Source: Acidithiobacillus sp.
GTDB taxonomy: Bacteria; Pseudomonadota; Gammaproteobacteria; Acidithiobacillales; Acidithiobacillaceae
NCBI GenBank assembly: GCA_028065135.1
Contig: JAPTWR010000028.1
Coordinates: 1 to 18,891 of the forward strand
Direction: 5' to 3'
Length of the DNA: 18,891 nucleotides
The notes under the pieces were generated by a model. It worked only from the letters and a program-made list of their open reading frames with translations. It did not search any database and was not told the origin of the DNA. Position 1 is the stretch's first letter. Every line of letters begins with the position of its first letter. A program made the position numbers and the translations under genes. Positions 1 through 8,804 of this stretch are shown in pieces.

Positions 1-151
1 CCCGAATGCAGGCGACACTGTCGTCAGTGGAGCCGTTGTCAACGACAATGACCTCTGGTCGTACGCCCCGCAAATATCGCAATGAGCGCAGACAGCGGAT
101 GGTATCGGCGGCATTGTTCCAGTTGAGTAATACCGCCGTACAATCAGCCAA
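1..151 (-). CDS. Family-2 glycosyltransferase, N-terminal fragment (cut by window edge)
   Basis: The first 50 codons of a minus-strand gene leave the window at position 1. The translation begins (M/L)[19 protein letters not shown] and continues into [14 protein letters not shown]. This is the typical first beta strand, helix and nucleotide-binding VVDNxSxD motif of a GT-A, family-2 glycosyltransferase that uses a nucleotide-sugar donor. No ATG fits: the frame is closed by a TGA just upstream, and the only suitable start is TTG at 149-151, with a GAG-containing purine stretch about 8 bases ahead. It follows the GtrA gene after a 56-bp gap on the same strand, so it is probably the last visible gene of the operon. 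Acceptor and sugar cannot be told from this fragment. Family is secure, start codon less so. Confidence 0.8.
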   Translation of the reverse strand, partial: MADCTAVLLNWNNAADTIRCLRSLRYLRGVRPEVIVVDNGSTDDSVACIR

Positions 152-207
152 TTCTGTTTCTCATCCCAGTGAACACGACCACGCTGTCAGGTCGAGGTCT
201 TCTGCAC

Positions 208-618
208 TCAAGACGCCACCTCCCGAAAAGTGATGTATTTGTGTGCAATGAAGCTGGTAAAAACCGGTATAGATATCCCCACGGCCGATGCGATCGCTTT
301 GTCGAACTCGTGAATGCCCATAGCAGGCAGCAAGTGATATGCCAGGACTATACTAACGACCCAGGTTTGCGCAAAGGCAAATACATTGACCATGGCGAAC
401 AGTGCCGCAGATTTCGCCGTAGAATGGGACGAGCTTTGGAAGACAAAGAGCTTGGCCAGGACAAAAGCAGTCACCATGCCGGTGAGATAGGCCAAGGTAA
501 CCGCCATGGGGAAATCCACAAAGGTGTTATAAAAGAAACGACTGCCAAAATTTACGGCTGCGGCGAAGCCGCCCGTGAGTATGAACACGATGAATTGGCG
601 GGAAAAGAAAATGCGCAT
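208..618 (-). CDS. GtrA-family small polytopic membrane protein
   Basis: This 136-residue protein has four predicted membrane helices at roughly residues 8-28, 36-56, 68-92 and 103-124, with the family's FxxxGGxxAxxNF start (FILTGGFAAAVNFGSRFF) and a basic-aromatic end (HKYITF). GtrA proteins are thought to flip or anchor polyprenyl-phosphate-linked sugars or to assist membrane glycosyltransferases. A longer reading frame begins at 717, but its first 33 residues overlap the upstream FAD protein gene and look unlike any GtrA. The ATG at 616-618 lies 10 bases after the upstream stop and has AGGT ahead of it. The family member Rv3789 sits next to dprE1 in M. tuberculosis, so its presence in an operon with DprE1/DprE2-like genes is suggestive. 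The family assignment is firm; the substrate is inference. Confidence 0.9.
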   Translation of the reverse strand: MRIFFSRQFIVFILTGGFAAAVNFGSRFFYNTFVDFPMAVTLAYLTGMVTAFVLAKLFVFQSSSHSTAKSAALFAMVNVFAFAQTWVVSIVLAYHLLPAMGIHEFDKAIASAVGISIPVFTSFIAHKYITFREVAS

Positions 619-628
619 ATTGTTGTAC

Positions 629-1915
629 CTATAGCATCCGGGCGATATGGCGGCCCATCTGGACGCTCTCGGATACGCCACGATCCTCCGGATAGTAGTA
701 GGAAGTGTCCGCCACATACAAGCCCTTTATGGGTAGTTGGATCGGCGGCAGAGTGTCCAGATATCCCGGACCGCAGATAGGTTGGGCATAGCGATAGCGG
801 TTGGTGTGCATGGCCAGGATGTCCCCATCCTTCAGGTCGGGATTGATGGTTTGAAGATAGTGCCGCACCTTGGTCATGAAGGTTTCATCCGAGTCCTGAT
901 ACTTCGAATGTTCTCCCGGCATGTAGAATGGTACGTAGGTGACGTGCTCGGACAGTCCACGCAAGTTTGTAAATTCCACCAGACCAGGAATATCCATTTG
1001 CGGATCATTGACGTTGAGCCAGAAGTTCGGGGTGATGGGCTTGGCGGTTTTGACGATCACACAGACCACGGCGATATTCTTGAGCGCCCGGTATTGATTG
1101 ATCAAGGACTCTGGCAGGTCAGGAATCAGCCTGGGTACGAAGGGCACGGGTACGGTGCTCACCACGGCGTCAAAGTCCACCGACCGTCCCTCCACCTCCA
1201 CGCCAGTGACTTTGCCATTCTCATGCAAAACGCGCTCGACTGAGGTGCTCAGGCGAATAACGCCCCCCGTCTGCTCAATAGCCGCACGCAAGGCGCTCAA
1301 CAGGGTTTCCGAACCGCCATCTAAATAGCCGAGCTTCTCGCGCATCATGCTGTAGCGAGAGGTCCCAATACGTTTGATGCGGGTCCAGATCCAGGCTGCG
1401 GATAGGGTGTTGGCGTAATCATAGAACTTCAGATCGAAAAGCCTACGCCAAAGGACATCGAATGCCTCCGTACCGACCCATTGGCGGATCCATTGGGTGG
1501 CCTCCAGATGATCCAGGGGATGCCAATCCTTGCGTTTGGTGGACAAGAAAGCTTGCGCCCCATAGCGAATCTTGCTGACCAGCCCCAGGCCGGGGAACTG
1601 TAGCAAGGCGATGGGATTTCCCCAGGGGTGCACGCCGCCCTGGTAGTAGTATCCCATGCGGGTTTCTTTCCAGCGCAGCTTGTCGCGAATGCCCAGTTCG
1701 TCCAGGAGTTCAATCAAGGGATGGTCCGATGTGCAGATGAAATGATAGAACCGCTCGATGGAAAGGCCATCAAAGTCAAAGGCAGCGGTCATGCCGCCGA
1801 TACGGTCATCCGCCTCAAAAATGGTAACATGATGCCCGTCTCTGACAGCCTGATAAGCCACCGCCAGCCCCATGGGCCCTGCGCCGACCACCGCTACGTT
1901 TTTGGGATTCGTCAT
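629..1915 (-). CDS. FAD-dependent amine-oxidase/protoporphyrinogen-oxidase-type oxidoreductase
   Basis: The 428-residue product opens with a Rossmann dinucleotide-binding motif ([15 protein letters not shown], GxGxxG at about residues 11-16), followed by the acidic strand end [10 protein letters not shown], the standard FAD-binding signature of the amine oxidase/NAD(P)-binding-8 group. The C-terminus has the second FAD contact ([28 protein letters not shown]). Proteins of this type are common in polysaccharide loci, where they are thought to act on sugar-nucleotide or lipid-linked intermediates; the substrate is not known here. It begins 8 bp after the stop of the epimerase gene and ends 10 bp before gtrA, so it is co-transcribed with both. 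UDP-galactopyranose mutase is a more distant relative with a similar fold, and I see no reason to call that activity. Confidence 0.85.
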   Translation of the reverse strand: MTNPKNVAVVGAGPMGLAVAYQAVRDGHHVTIFEADDRIGGMTAAFDFDGLSIERFYHFICTSDHPLIELLDELGIRDKLRWKETRMGYYYQGGVHPWGNPIALLQFPGLGLVSKIRYGAQAFLSTKRKDWHPLDHLEATQWIRQWVGTEAFDVLWRRLFDLKFYDYANTLSAAWIWTRIKRIGTSRYSMMREKLGYLDGGSETLLSALRAAIEQTGGVIRLSTSVERVLHENGKVTGVEVEGRSVDFDAVVSTVPVPFVPRLIPDLPESLINQYRALKNIAVVCVIVKTAKPITPNFWLNVNDPQMDIPGLVEFTNLRGLSEHVTYVPFYMPGEHSKYQDSDETFMTKVRHYLQTINPDLKDGDILAMHTNRYRYAQPICGPGYLDTLPPIQLPIKGLYVADTSYYYPEDRGVSESVQMGRHIARML

Positions 1916-1923
1916 GATGTGGT

Positions 1924-2877
1924 CTAGAACTCCAGTTCGATCTTGCTGTAGGTGGGGTCGAGGAAGGTTTCCCGGATCGCTTCTGAAAAGGGCGTCGCCT
2001 TCACCTCAAAGATGCTTGGCCAGTCGATCACCTCGAATACGTCCGGGGTCACCAAAGCCTTGAGCTGGGACACGGTGAAGGGCGGGTCACTGTCGAAGAC
2101 AGCCCAGATACGCAAGAGTGCCGCAAAGAGCCAATAGGGAATATGCACAATCATTGTCTTCGCCCCAACCGCTTTGCGGATGGTGCGAATGATATCGATA
2201 TAGTAGATTTCCTCCCTGCCCGTGATGTGATAGACCCCTCCGATCCGGCGCTGCTCAACACAACTGACGATGATGTCGCAGAAGTCCCCTACATACAGCG
2301 GTTGGCGCAAATATTTCCCGTCCCCGGGTATGGGAAACACGGGCACTCGCTGCATGAAGCGGGACAGCCAGCCCAAGTGTTTGCGGTCGAACCAGCCGAA
2401 CATCAGGGTCGGTCTCAGTACGATATTGTCCACGCCGCTCGCCAGGACCATGTCCTCCTGCTCTTTCTTGGTCTGGGTGTAATAGTCATCTGCCTGGGAT
2501 TCCAGGACTGAGGAACTGATGTGAACGATATAGGGCACTTGGTACTTTTTAATGGCCTCCAGCACATGCCGGGTGGAGGTCACGGTGTTGCGCACATACG
2601 TTTCACGTTCTTTGGCCCCGATCTGCGCCTGGAGCATGACTACCGTATCCGCCCCTTCAAAGTGCTTGGGCCAAGGTCCAGGCGCGGCGAGATCAGCCCA
2701 TTCTGCTGTGATATCCGGGTGCATCTGCTGTAGTACTCCCAGATTATGCCGGTGTTTATCGAGCACCACGATGTGGGTGTAGCCCTTGGCCTTGAGCCGG
2801 GGGATGAGGTTTTGGCCGACGAGGCCAGCCCCGCCGGGGAGGATGATTTTGCGTTCTCCACTTGATGTCTGATTCAT
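1924..2877 (-). CDS. NAD-dependent epimerase/dehydratase (extended SDR)
   Basis: This 317-residue extended short-chain dehydrogenase has the cofactor loop [12 protein letters not shown] (GGxGxVG, residues 15-21), a Ser cluster at 121-123 and the catalytic pair Tyr133-x3-Lys137 in YYTQTKKEQ. These residues are expected for oxidation or epimerisation of a nucleotide sugar, or, as in some relatives, for a hydroxysteroid- or flavonoid-like substrate. The start codon overlaps the stop of the upstream membrane-protein gene in an ATGA (2874-2877), and the next gene begins 8 bp after its stop. Its immediate partner is the FAD protein, suggesting the two act in sequence. The exact sugar cannot be read from the sequence. 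Confidence 0.88.
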   Translation of the reverse strand: MNQTSSGERKIILPGGAGLVGQNLIPRLKAKGYTHIVVLDKHRHNLGVLQQMHPDITAEWADLAAPGPWPKHFEGADTVVMLQAQIGAKERETYVRNTVTSTRHVLEAIKKYQVPYIVHISSSVLESQADDYYTQTKKEQEDMVLASGVDNIVLRPTLMFGWFDRKHLGWLSRFMQRVPVFPIPGDGKYLRQPLYVGDFCDIIVSCVEQRRIGGVYHITGREEIYYIDIIRTIRKAVGAKTMIVHIPYWLFAALLRIWAVFDSDPPFTVSQLKALVTPDVFEVIDWPSIFEVKATPFSEAIRETFLDPTYSKIELEF

Positions 2878-5303
2878 TTGTGTTCCTGGGGTTGGTATTT
2901 CAATGCGATACGAATGGCTTTGCCGGGCAGGGGGCCCTGTGGTCCACTCAATTCCTGCGCGTATCCCGCCTTTTCAGGCCAGATCCAAAGGGCGTCAGCT
3001 TTGTTCCCATCTAGGTGGCGGATACTCAACGTCAACTTATCTTCTGGGTGTATGAGAAGCGCATGATCCAAGTGGATGGAAAAGAATGAATTATCGTGTG
3101 ACTCAGAGAGTGGCCTCTCACCATGCACGCACTTCGATTTGTCGCAGATCTTTATTTCCAACCGTCCTGTGGCGGTATTGCCATAATTTCCCTGGTACAA
3201 ACTTACCGTTGATACCTGCGCTGGCAAATCCAACTGCCGCTTTGGTACGGAAAACATCACCGTCGCCTGTTGACCGTCGTTAAGAGGCAACGGCGTATTA
3301 TCAAGAGGTTCAACGGGTATTTTGATCTCACCCCATCTAATCTTGAATGGATGGGGTGGCGTTACCGAGAGAAACTGACTGGTAATGTCATTGCCGTAAT
3401 CAATTGACTTCGATATGGTTACCAGCTTGAAGGCATCAATTTTCTGTAGTCCGGATGCATCGCCTGCAAATAACTGATTGGCCTCATTCTGCGATTGGAT
3501 GAAATATTTCACAAACAAACCGTCGCCGCCTACCGGATAAATAAATCTATACGGACCTTTTATTGAGCCATCCGATAGTTTGAAAAGAATATGCACCTGA
3601 TCCGGTTTGTATAAGATGTTCATCAGATGCCCTACTAGAGTGGTTCGCACGGCCAAGTCGACATAGCTTGCGTGCGCTGGCACGGCCACCCAAGTATTGA
3701 ACCCGCTTTTTATTGGCCCACCAACCCTAGTCAATTTTGGCTTCAGGCACTGACTACGGCTAAGTACAGTGTATGGGTCACTGGCATACTCCGTCCTGTA
3801 ACATGTCAGAAGCGCTCTGAATGTCGCAGGCTCGTCAAATATAGGATATCTGCCATCAATGCTTTCAAAGGTATATATAACTTTATCCGCGCTTTTCCCT
3901 TTCCATATCTGCTGAGCATTCAGGTGATCGAGATATGGCGTGTACACCGAATATGCTTGGAAAACAGGGCTCGCAACAAGATCCATATGGTAGCCCTGGG
4001 CCATCATGAGGTTCCAAGGGATGATATTTACTGAGTGGTTTTTCACGACACTCAGTAACGCTGGATCAAGATGGAGCTGATTCGCTATCGCGCTGGTTTC
4101 CTCGTGTTGCCGCATCTCCCTGTGCGCTTTTGATGTAATCAACGATACAAAACTCTTATAATTGGCTATCTCATTTACAGAAAACAAGGACGCGCCGGGT
4201 AGCGCGAATACTAAAGCCAGCAAATATATACCTGTGACATTGATAATGGCATTTCTTTGCGATTCACCGGAGAGAATTGCCAGGCCCACTGCTGCTACGA
4301 GCAGCGCAGTCCCAAAAAACGCCATGGCATGGCCTCCGCCGAATCCCGGATCATGTCGCGTAAAACCTTCCTTCCATGCCCAGAATATCATGACACCGAG
4401 AATTAAACTTTGAGCCAATCGGGCGCGTTCTTTATTTTGTAACACCATGAAGGTGGTAATAACAAACAAGGCCAGAATGATTAATGCGGCCACAGTTTGC
4501 AACCATTTACCATGGATGGACATGGCAGGTGTGTATCCGCTGGCGATGGCCCATGTCCCATGGAAATATACCGGCAGATTGACGATATTCTGCCCTGCCA
4601 GAACCCACAGAGCGAAAAGAGATACCAAAAAAGTGAGCAAAGGAAGCAGTGACAGGATGGTTTTTTGTTTCCGTGAATTGACATACCACCATAGAAGCGG
4701 ATAAATACACACCACAAGGAATGCAATGATGAGCGATGTGGACTTGATCAAAGATCCAAATGCTAGAAGGATTCCAGCAATCAGCAAGGAAATAATGGTC
4801 ATCCTTTTGCTATTGCCATCGAGAGCAAATATCAATAGTAATATCGCGATAAAAGCAGACTGTGTCGCCAGATCCAGAAGGGATGCGCCAAAAAGCCAAG
4901 CAATTACCACTGGAAGGGCAATGCGAGGAAATGCTTTTTTCTCTGGAAGGACGCGGGAGAGAATCAGAGCGAAGCCCAGGCCAAAGGTTATCCAGCTTGC
5001 CAGCCGCACTAGGGCAGCCATGCCCCACAACAGATGATCTGAGTAGAAGTACGGGTTTGCCAGAAAACCGAGCGGACCATAGGTGAAGAGGATAGATCTG
5101 CCCCATTGCAAGTGGTGCAGTAATCCATAACCTAACATCCACGCCCAGGATACGTCTAATGTATCCCCCGTAGGAGCAAAAGACTCCATAAGCCAGGGCA
5201 TTGTAGAAAGGAGTAGAACGATAAATATACCAAAGGTAAATATGATCCCGGATCGCTTTGTTGTCCTCGGTGCATATTCTTTAAACTGGTGTGGTTTCCA
5301 CAT
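2874..5303 (-). CDS. Large GT-C-like polytopic membrane protein with C-terminal extracytoplasmic domains
   Basis: The 809-residue protein has about ten to twelve hydrophobic segments between residues 17 and 372, then about 435 mostly soluble residues. The first loop carries acidic residues (GDTLDVSW, 47-53) and then WGRSILFTYGPLGFL; a later loop has KEGFTRHDPGFGGGH (311-325). An acidic first periplasmic loop is the hallmark of GT-C enzymes that use polyprenyl-phosphate sugars, but I do not recognise a named family. Residues about 665-809 resemble the C-terminal domain of the giant glycosyltransferase at 8794-12543. The frame is open from 5480, but those codons overlap the DprE2-like gene; the ATG at 5301-5303 has GGGA about 8 bases upstream and lies 29 bp after that gene. 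Its operon partners make it the best candidate for the arabinosyltransferase. That role is inference. Its DNA is clearly more AT-rich than the flanking genes. Confidence 0.8.
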   Translation of the reverse strand: MWKPHQFKEYAPRTTKRSGIIFTFGIFIVLLLSTMPWLMESFAPTGDTLDVSWAWMLGYGLLHHLQWGRSILFTYGPLGFLANPYFYSDHLLWGMAALVRLASWITFGLGFALILSRVLPEKKAFPRIALPVVIAWLFGASLLDLATQSAFIAILLLIFALDGNSKRMTIISLLIAGILLAFGSLIKSTSLIIAFLVVCIYPLLWWYVNSRKQKTILSLLPLLTFLVSLFALWVLAGQNIVNLPVYFHGTWAIASGYTPAMSIHGKWLQTVAALIILALFVITTFMVLQNKERARLAQSLILGVMIFWAWKEGFTRHDPGFGGGHAMAFFGTALLVAAVGLAILSGESQRNAIINVTGIYLLALVFALPGASLFSVNEIANYKSFVSLITSKAHREMRQHEETSAIANQLHLDPALLSVVKNHSVNIIPWNLMMAQGYHMDLVASPVFQAYSVYTPYLDHLNAQQIWKGKSADKVIYTFESIDGRYPIFDEPATFRALLTCYRTEYASDPYTVLSRSQCLKPKLTRVGGPIKSGFNTWVAVPAHASYVDLAVRTTLVGHLMNILYKPDQVHILFKLSDGSIKGPYRFIYPVGGDGLFVKYFIQSQNEANQLFAGDASGLQKIDAFKLVTISKSIDYGNDITSQFLSVTPPHPFKIRWGEIKIPVEPLDNTPLPLNDGQQATVMFSVPKRQLDLPAQVSTVSLYQGNYGNTATGRLEIKICDKSKCVHGERPLSESHDNSFFSIHLDHALLIHPEDKLTLSIRHLDGNKADALWIWPEKAGYAQELSGPQGPLPGKAIRIALKYQPQEHK

Positions 5304-5332
5304 GGTATTTTCCCAGAGTTTTAGTTGCGTCG

Positions 5333-6070
5333 TTATAGTTTCATTTTTTTGAACAATCGCTCCGGCATCAGCCGAATGCCTACCATGATGAATTTCCAGA
5401 ACCATGGCAGATAGATTACGCCACTTTCCCTTTGCATGGCCCGGTAGATACCTTTGCCAACCTGTTCCGGTGAGGCCCATAGCAGCCCCTTGCGAAAGCC
5501 CGCTGTCATCGGGGTATCCACGAAGCCAGGCTTGATGGTGATGACCATCACGCCAGAGCGATAGAGACGATTTCTGAGGCCTTGCAGAAAGGTCGAGACG
5601 GCGGCTTTGGCAGTACCATAGACGTAATTGCTTTGCCGCCCACGATCACCCGCGACGGAGGAAATGACGACAATAGTGCCACGTTTCTGTTCTTCAAAAC
5701 GATTGGCCACATGGGTGAGAAGCGAGATGACACTGAGACAGTTCGTTTGCAATTCCTTGAGTGTCTCATCGAAAGACGCCTCGCAGACTTTCTGGTCGGA
5801 TAACGTGCCATGGGCGATGAGGATGGTATCCAGACCCCCCAGTGCGGCTTCGGCCTGAGCGATCAGTGCTGCGTGCCTAACTGTATCGTTGGCGTCCATC
5901 GCTACCGTCTCTACCTGGGTGGCACCCCGTGTCTTGAGGTCATTGGCGACGGCAGCGAGCCGCTCCGGGTTCCGCGCGACCAAGTAGAGGCGATCGCCTT
6001 CCTGCGCAAACCATCGGGCCGTGGCTTCGGCGATAGCGGAGGTGGTTCCGATAATCAGGATGTGGCGCAT
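5333..6070 (-). CDS. dprE2: DprE2-like short-chain reductase (polyprenylphosphoryl-2-keto-pentose reductase)
   Basis: This 245-residue classical SDR has an N-terminal cofactor loop IIGTTSAIAEATARWFA (residues 6-22), catalytic Ser138 in VVISSVAGDRGRQ, and Tyr151-x3-Lys155 in YVYGTAKAA. The C-terminal tail (WKFIMVGIRLMPERLFKKM) is hydrophobic and basic, like DprE2 proteins that act at the membrane. In mycobacteria DprE2 uses NADH to reduce decaprenylphosphoryl-2-keto-ribose to the arabinose form. The gene overlaps the end of the DprE1-like gene by 16 bp (6055-6070), which implies coupled translation and matches the usual dprE1-dprE2 order. The SDR family is certain; the DprE2 assignment rests on the neighbour and overall resemblance. 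Confidence 0.88.
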   Translation of the reverse strand: MRHILIIGTTSAIAEATARWFAQEGDRLYLVARNPERLAAVANDLKTRGATQVETVAMDANDTVRHAALIAQAEAALGGLDTILIAHGTLSDQKVCEASFDETLKELQTNCLSVISLLTHVANRFEEQKRGTIVVISSVAGDRGRQSNYVYGTAKAAVSTFLQGLRNRLYRSGVMVITIKPGFVDTPMTAGFRKGLLWASPEQVGKGIYRAMQRESGVIYLPWFWKFIMVGIRLMPERLFKKMKL

Positions 6071-7377
6071 GTGCTGCTCCCTGTCACGCGTCGCCAGAAG
6101 GATGACGAGAAGCGCGGGTCGATGTGGCGCTGGAACTCTTCCCAGCGGGGAAAGTATTGCCGGAAATGCTCCCCGGACATCCGAGCATCCTTGGCCGGGT
6201 ACACGGCCCCGCCAGCGGATGCGACGATTTTATCCAGTTGGTCCAGCAAGTCCATGGTGCGCTTCCCTTGATTAGGAAAATCCAACGCAAGTGTTGCGCC
6301 AGGGCGGGGGAATGAAAGCAGGCCCGGCGAGCACCGATTACCAAAGACTTTGAGCACGGCTAGAAATGAGCCACTTTTCGCGGCAGCAATTGCCACCAAG
6401 AGCGTACGGATAGATTCCTTGGCGGAATCAGGGGGAACCACACATTGGTACTGAAGAAACCCGCGTCGCCCATAGAGCCGGTTCCAGTGAAGTATGCCAT
6501 CCAGTGGATAGAAGAATGGCTCGTAGTGAGTAACGGCGCGCCGGACCTGAGCGAACTGCTTGCGATAATACAGGCTGTTAAAGGTTCGCAGGGACCATGC
6601 ATTGACTATCGGGAACGGTAGGTCTACTGGAAAGGTGTGCGTTCTGCGGGGCGGGAGCGGTAATCTCTCCTGAGGGGACGCATGATTACCCCGCATGAAG
6701 AGGCCCCGCCCCAAAGATTTTCCACGAGCCAGACAGTCGATCCAAGCCACGGTATATTCGTAGTCCCGGTCCGATTCCTCCGACAAATCAAAAAAAGCGT
6801 CCAGGTTTGCAAACCTGACAGTCTCGGAATCTACCCCTGCATTGGCTATGGGGCGGAGCCGGATCTCTGCCCACAAGATGGCGCCCGTCAACCCAAGACC
6901 ACCCATAGTGGCATGGAAGAGTTCTGGGTTCTCCGTAGGCGAACACAGCAGGGTGCCTCGATCTGATCGTTGTAGTGCCAAGCGCAAAACATGCTGGCCA
7001 AAGGTTCCTGTGCGGTGATGATTCTTGCCATGAACGTCGTTGGCAATGGCGCCACCTACCGTCACAAAGCGGGTGCCGGGCGTGACAGGGAGGAACCAGC
7101 CCATGGGTACGACCAATGCCAGAATATCTGCCAGGAGGACACCCGCTTCACAGCGCAGGACGCCAGTCGAACGATCAAAGGAAAGCGCCCGGTCGAGACC
7201 ACGCATATCCAATAGTGCGCCACCACCGTTCAGGCAACTATCTCCATAACTGCGTCCGTTACCGTAGGGCAGCAGAGAGTGGGGACTGTTAGGTAGAGGC
7301 TCATCTTCCCAGTGTGCACGAAAGACGGCCGCAGGCATTGCCTTTGGATAGCGTCCCCAGGATGCGTAATCCGTCAT
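6055..7377 (-). CDS. dprE1: DprE1-like FAD-linked oxidase (polyprenylphosphoryl-ribose 2'-epimerase subunit)
   Basis: The 440-residue protein is a vanillyl-alcohol-oxidase-type flavoenzyme. The FAD domain shows YGNGRSYGDSCLNGGG (38-53) and PVTPGTRFVTVGGAIANDVH (97-116) with GKNHHRTGTFG just after, closely matching my recollection of DprE1. Near the end YPAKDAR (K396) matches the flavin-site lysine region of DprE1 (K418 in M. tuberculosis). The residue aligned with the benzothiazinone-reactive Cys387 is alanine (A364, in TLALDFP). DprE1 oxidises the 2'-OH of polyprenylphosphoryl-ribose to the keto form used by DprE2. The start is the ATG at 7375-7377, inside an ATGA shared with the stop of the HAD-UbiA gene; an upstream ATG at 7425 would add 16 unlike residues. 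Confidence 0.9.
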   Translation of the reverse strand: MTDYASWGRYPKAMPAAVFRAHWEDEPLPNSPHSLLPYGNGRSYGDSCLNGGGALLDMRGLDRALSFDRSTGVLRCEAGVLLADILALVVPMGWFLPVTPGTRFVTVGGAIANDVHGKNHHRTGTFGQHVLRLALQRSDRGTLLCSPTENPELFHATMGGLGLTGAILWAEIRLRPIANAGVDSETVRFANLDAFFDLSEESDRDYEYTVAWIDCLARGKSLGRGLFMRGNHASPQERLPLPPRRTHTFPVDLPFPIVNAWSLRTFNSLYYRKQFAQVRRAVTHYEPFFYPLDGILHWNRLYGRRGFLQYQCVVPPDSAKESIRTLLVAIAAAKSGSFLAVLKVFGNRCSPGLLSFPRPGATLALDFPNQGKRTMDLLDQLDKIVASAGGAVYPAKDARMSGEHFRQYFPRWEEFQRHIDPRFSSSFWRRVTGSSTCATS

Positions 7378-8804
7378 ATGGCTGCGAGCCAGAGGAGTCC
7401 ACCGATGACCGCTGCCACCGCCCAACTACCTTTATCCTTAGCGGCAAACACTACGGGATCATCATGCATCCCGCCGCGGTGGGTAATCAACCAGATACGG
7501 CTGATCCAGTAAAGCAGTATGGGACTAACCAGCCACAAGAATGCTGGATGGTGATATAACAACTTTACTTTATCACTGTTGATATAGAGCGCAGAAACCA
7601 AGACCGCTATGAAGCCGCTGGCCACACCGAAGCCCATCAGCATCACGAGGTCTTCCACGTGATAACTACGACCATGGGTGGTCAACTGGCCCCGTTGCTT
7701 CAGAACCAACAGCTCTGAGTAGCGCTTAACCAACGCCAGGCTAAAAAACAGGAAGATAGAAAATGCCAGAAGCCAGAACGATGGTGGGATATCCGTCGCT
7801 GCCATCCCCCCGATAATACGTATGGTATAAAGACCAGCTAATAGCAACGCATCGAGCAACACAATCGCCTTGAGCCAAAAGGAATAACTCAGGGTGAGGA
7901 GATAGTAACCAACCAACACAATCAAAAAGGCCGTTGGCAGCCAAAGGGCGGCAACCGCAAAGGCAGAGACTAGCAGTATGGGAATCAGGAACATCCCCTG
8001 AACAATGGACAGATCCCCTGACGCAAAAGGACGATGCCGCTTTCGCGGATGCAACCGATCTGCAGGCAGATCCAAGAGGTCATTAAGTAGATAAACACTG
8101 GATGCACACAGGGAAAAGGTGATAAACGCCAGCAGTCCATCCACCCATAAGCTGAGGCTGGTGATCTGATGGGCTCCCAGCATAGGGATGAAGACCAGGA
8201 TATTTTTTAGCCACTGATGAACCCGCAATGCCTTGGCATAGGTAGGCAAGGTTGGATGCCGATCTTCATAGGTACGTGAAACTGGGCACTGCGCTACCGC
8301 ACCTCGGAGAACACCGCTTCCTGGGTTGACCACAATGGCCTGCCTAGCCATGCTCCAGACATGGAAATCAGCCCGGCTGTTGCCCGCATAGTCAAAGCCA
8401 TTTTTGCCGTAATGCTGGACGAGGAGGTCTCTTTTTGCGCGGCCAGCGAGGTTGGTACCTTCACTGGTGGCGAGCACCTTGGTGAATATTCCTAAATGTT
8501 GGGCGACGTCATCCGCGAACTTGCGGTGGGAGGCCGTTGCGAGAACGATCGAACGGCCACCGGCGTGTTCTCTTCTCAAGAAATCTACCAGCCCGGCCTG
8601 ATAAGGGAGCGTTTGGACATCCAGCTCAACACGCTTTGCGATTTCCTGCTTGAGTACAGCCCGTCCTCGTAGCAACCAAAAAGGAACCAGAAAAGCAGCC
8701 AACGGCCGATGCTTGATTAGGCGGAAAAGCGATTCCAGCAATAAATCCGAGCGGATGAGCGTGCCGTCGAGATCAACACATAGAGGAATATCTTTATCGT
8801 TCAT
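7374..8804 (-). CDS. HAD phosphatase-UbiA prenyltransferase fusion (polyprenyl-phosphate phosphoribosyltransferase type)
   Basis: The 476-residue protein joins two enzymes. Residues 1 to about 200 form a HAD hydrolase: nucleophile motif DLDGT (D11, D13), ATASHR as motif II, and YAGNSRADFHVW as the acidic motif IV. From about 210 onward it is a UbiA-type membrane prenyltransferase with the first aspartate-rich motif NDLLDLPADRLHP plus RKRHRP and about eight membrane helices. In mycobacteria the UbiA member Rv3806c couples phosphoribosyl diphosphate to decaprenyl phosphate, and a separate phosphatase removes the 5-phosphate; the HAD half here could do that second step. The ATG at 8802-8804 overlaps the glycosyltransferase end by 11 bp. 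The frame is open back to 8906, but those codons lie inside the upstream gene. Confidence 0.9.
   Translation of the reverse strand: MNDKDIPLCVDLDGTLIRSDLLLESLFRLIKHRPLAAFLVPFWLLRGRAVLKQEIAKRVELDVQTLPYQAGLVDFLRREHAGGRSIVLATASHRKFADDVAQHLGIFTKVLATSEGTNLAGRAKRDLLVQHYGKNGFDYAGNSRADFHVWSMARQAIVVNPGSGVLRGAVAQCPVSRTYEDRHPTLPTYAKALRVHQWLKNILVFIPMLGAHQITSLSLWVDGLLAFITFSLCASSVYLLNDLLDLPADRLHPRKRHRPFASGDLSIVQGMFLIPILLVSAFAVAALWLPTAFLIVLVGYYLLTLSYSFWLKAIVLLDALLLAGLYTIRIIGGMAATDIPPSFWLLAFSIFLFFSLALVKRYSELLVLKQRGQLTTHGRSYHVEDLVMLMGFGVASGFIAVLVSALYINSDKVKLLYHHPAFLWLVSPILLYWISRIWLITHRGGMHDDPVVFAAKDKGSWAVAAVIGGLLWLAAI

Noticed and set aside
169..780. 203-residue plus-strand reading frame
   Set aside because: It is a shadow of the GtrA and FAD-protein genes, which have clear family motifs on the other strand.
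5304..5480. N-terminal extension of the 809-residue membrane protein
   Set aside because: It overlaps the DprE2-like gene and has no membrane or family character; ATG 5303 has a good ribosome site.
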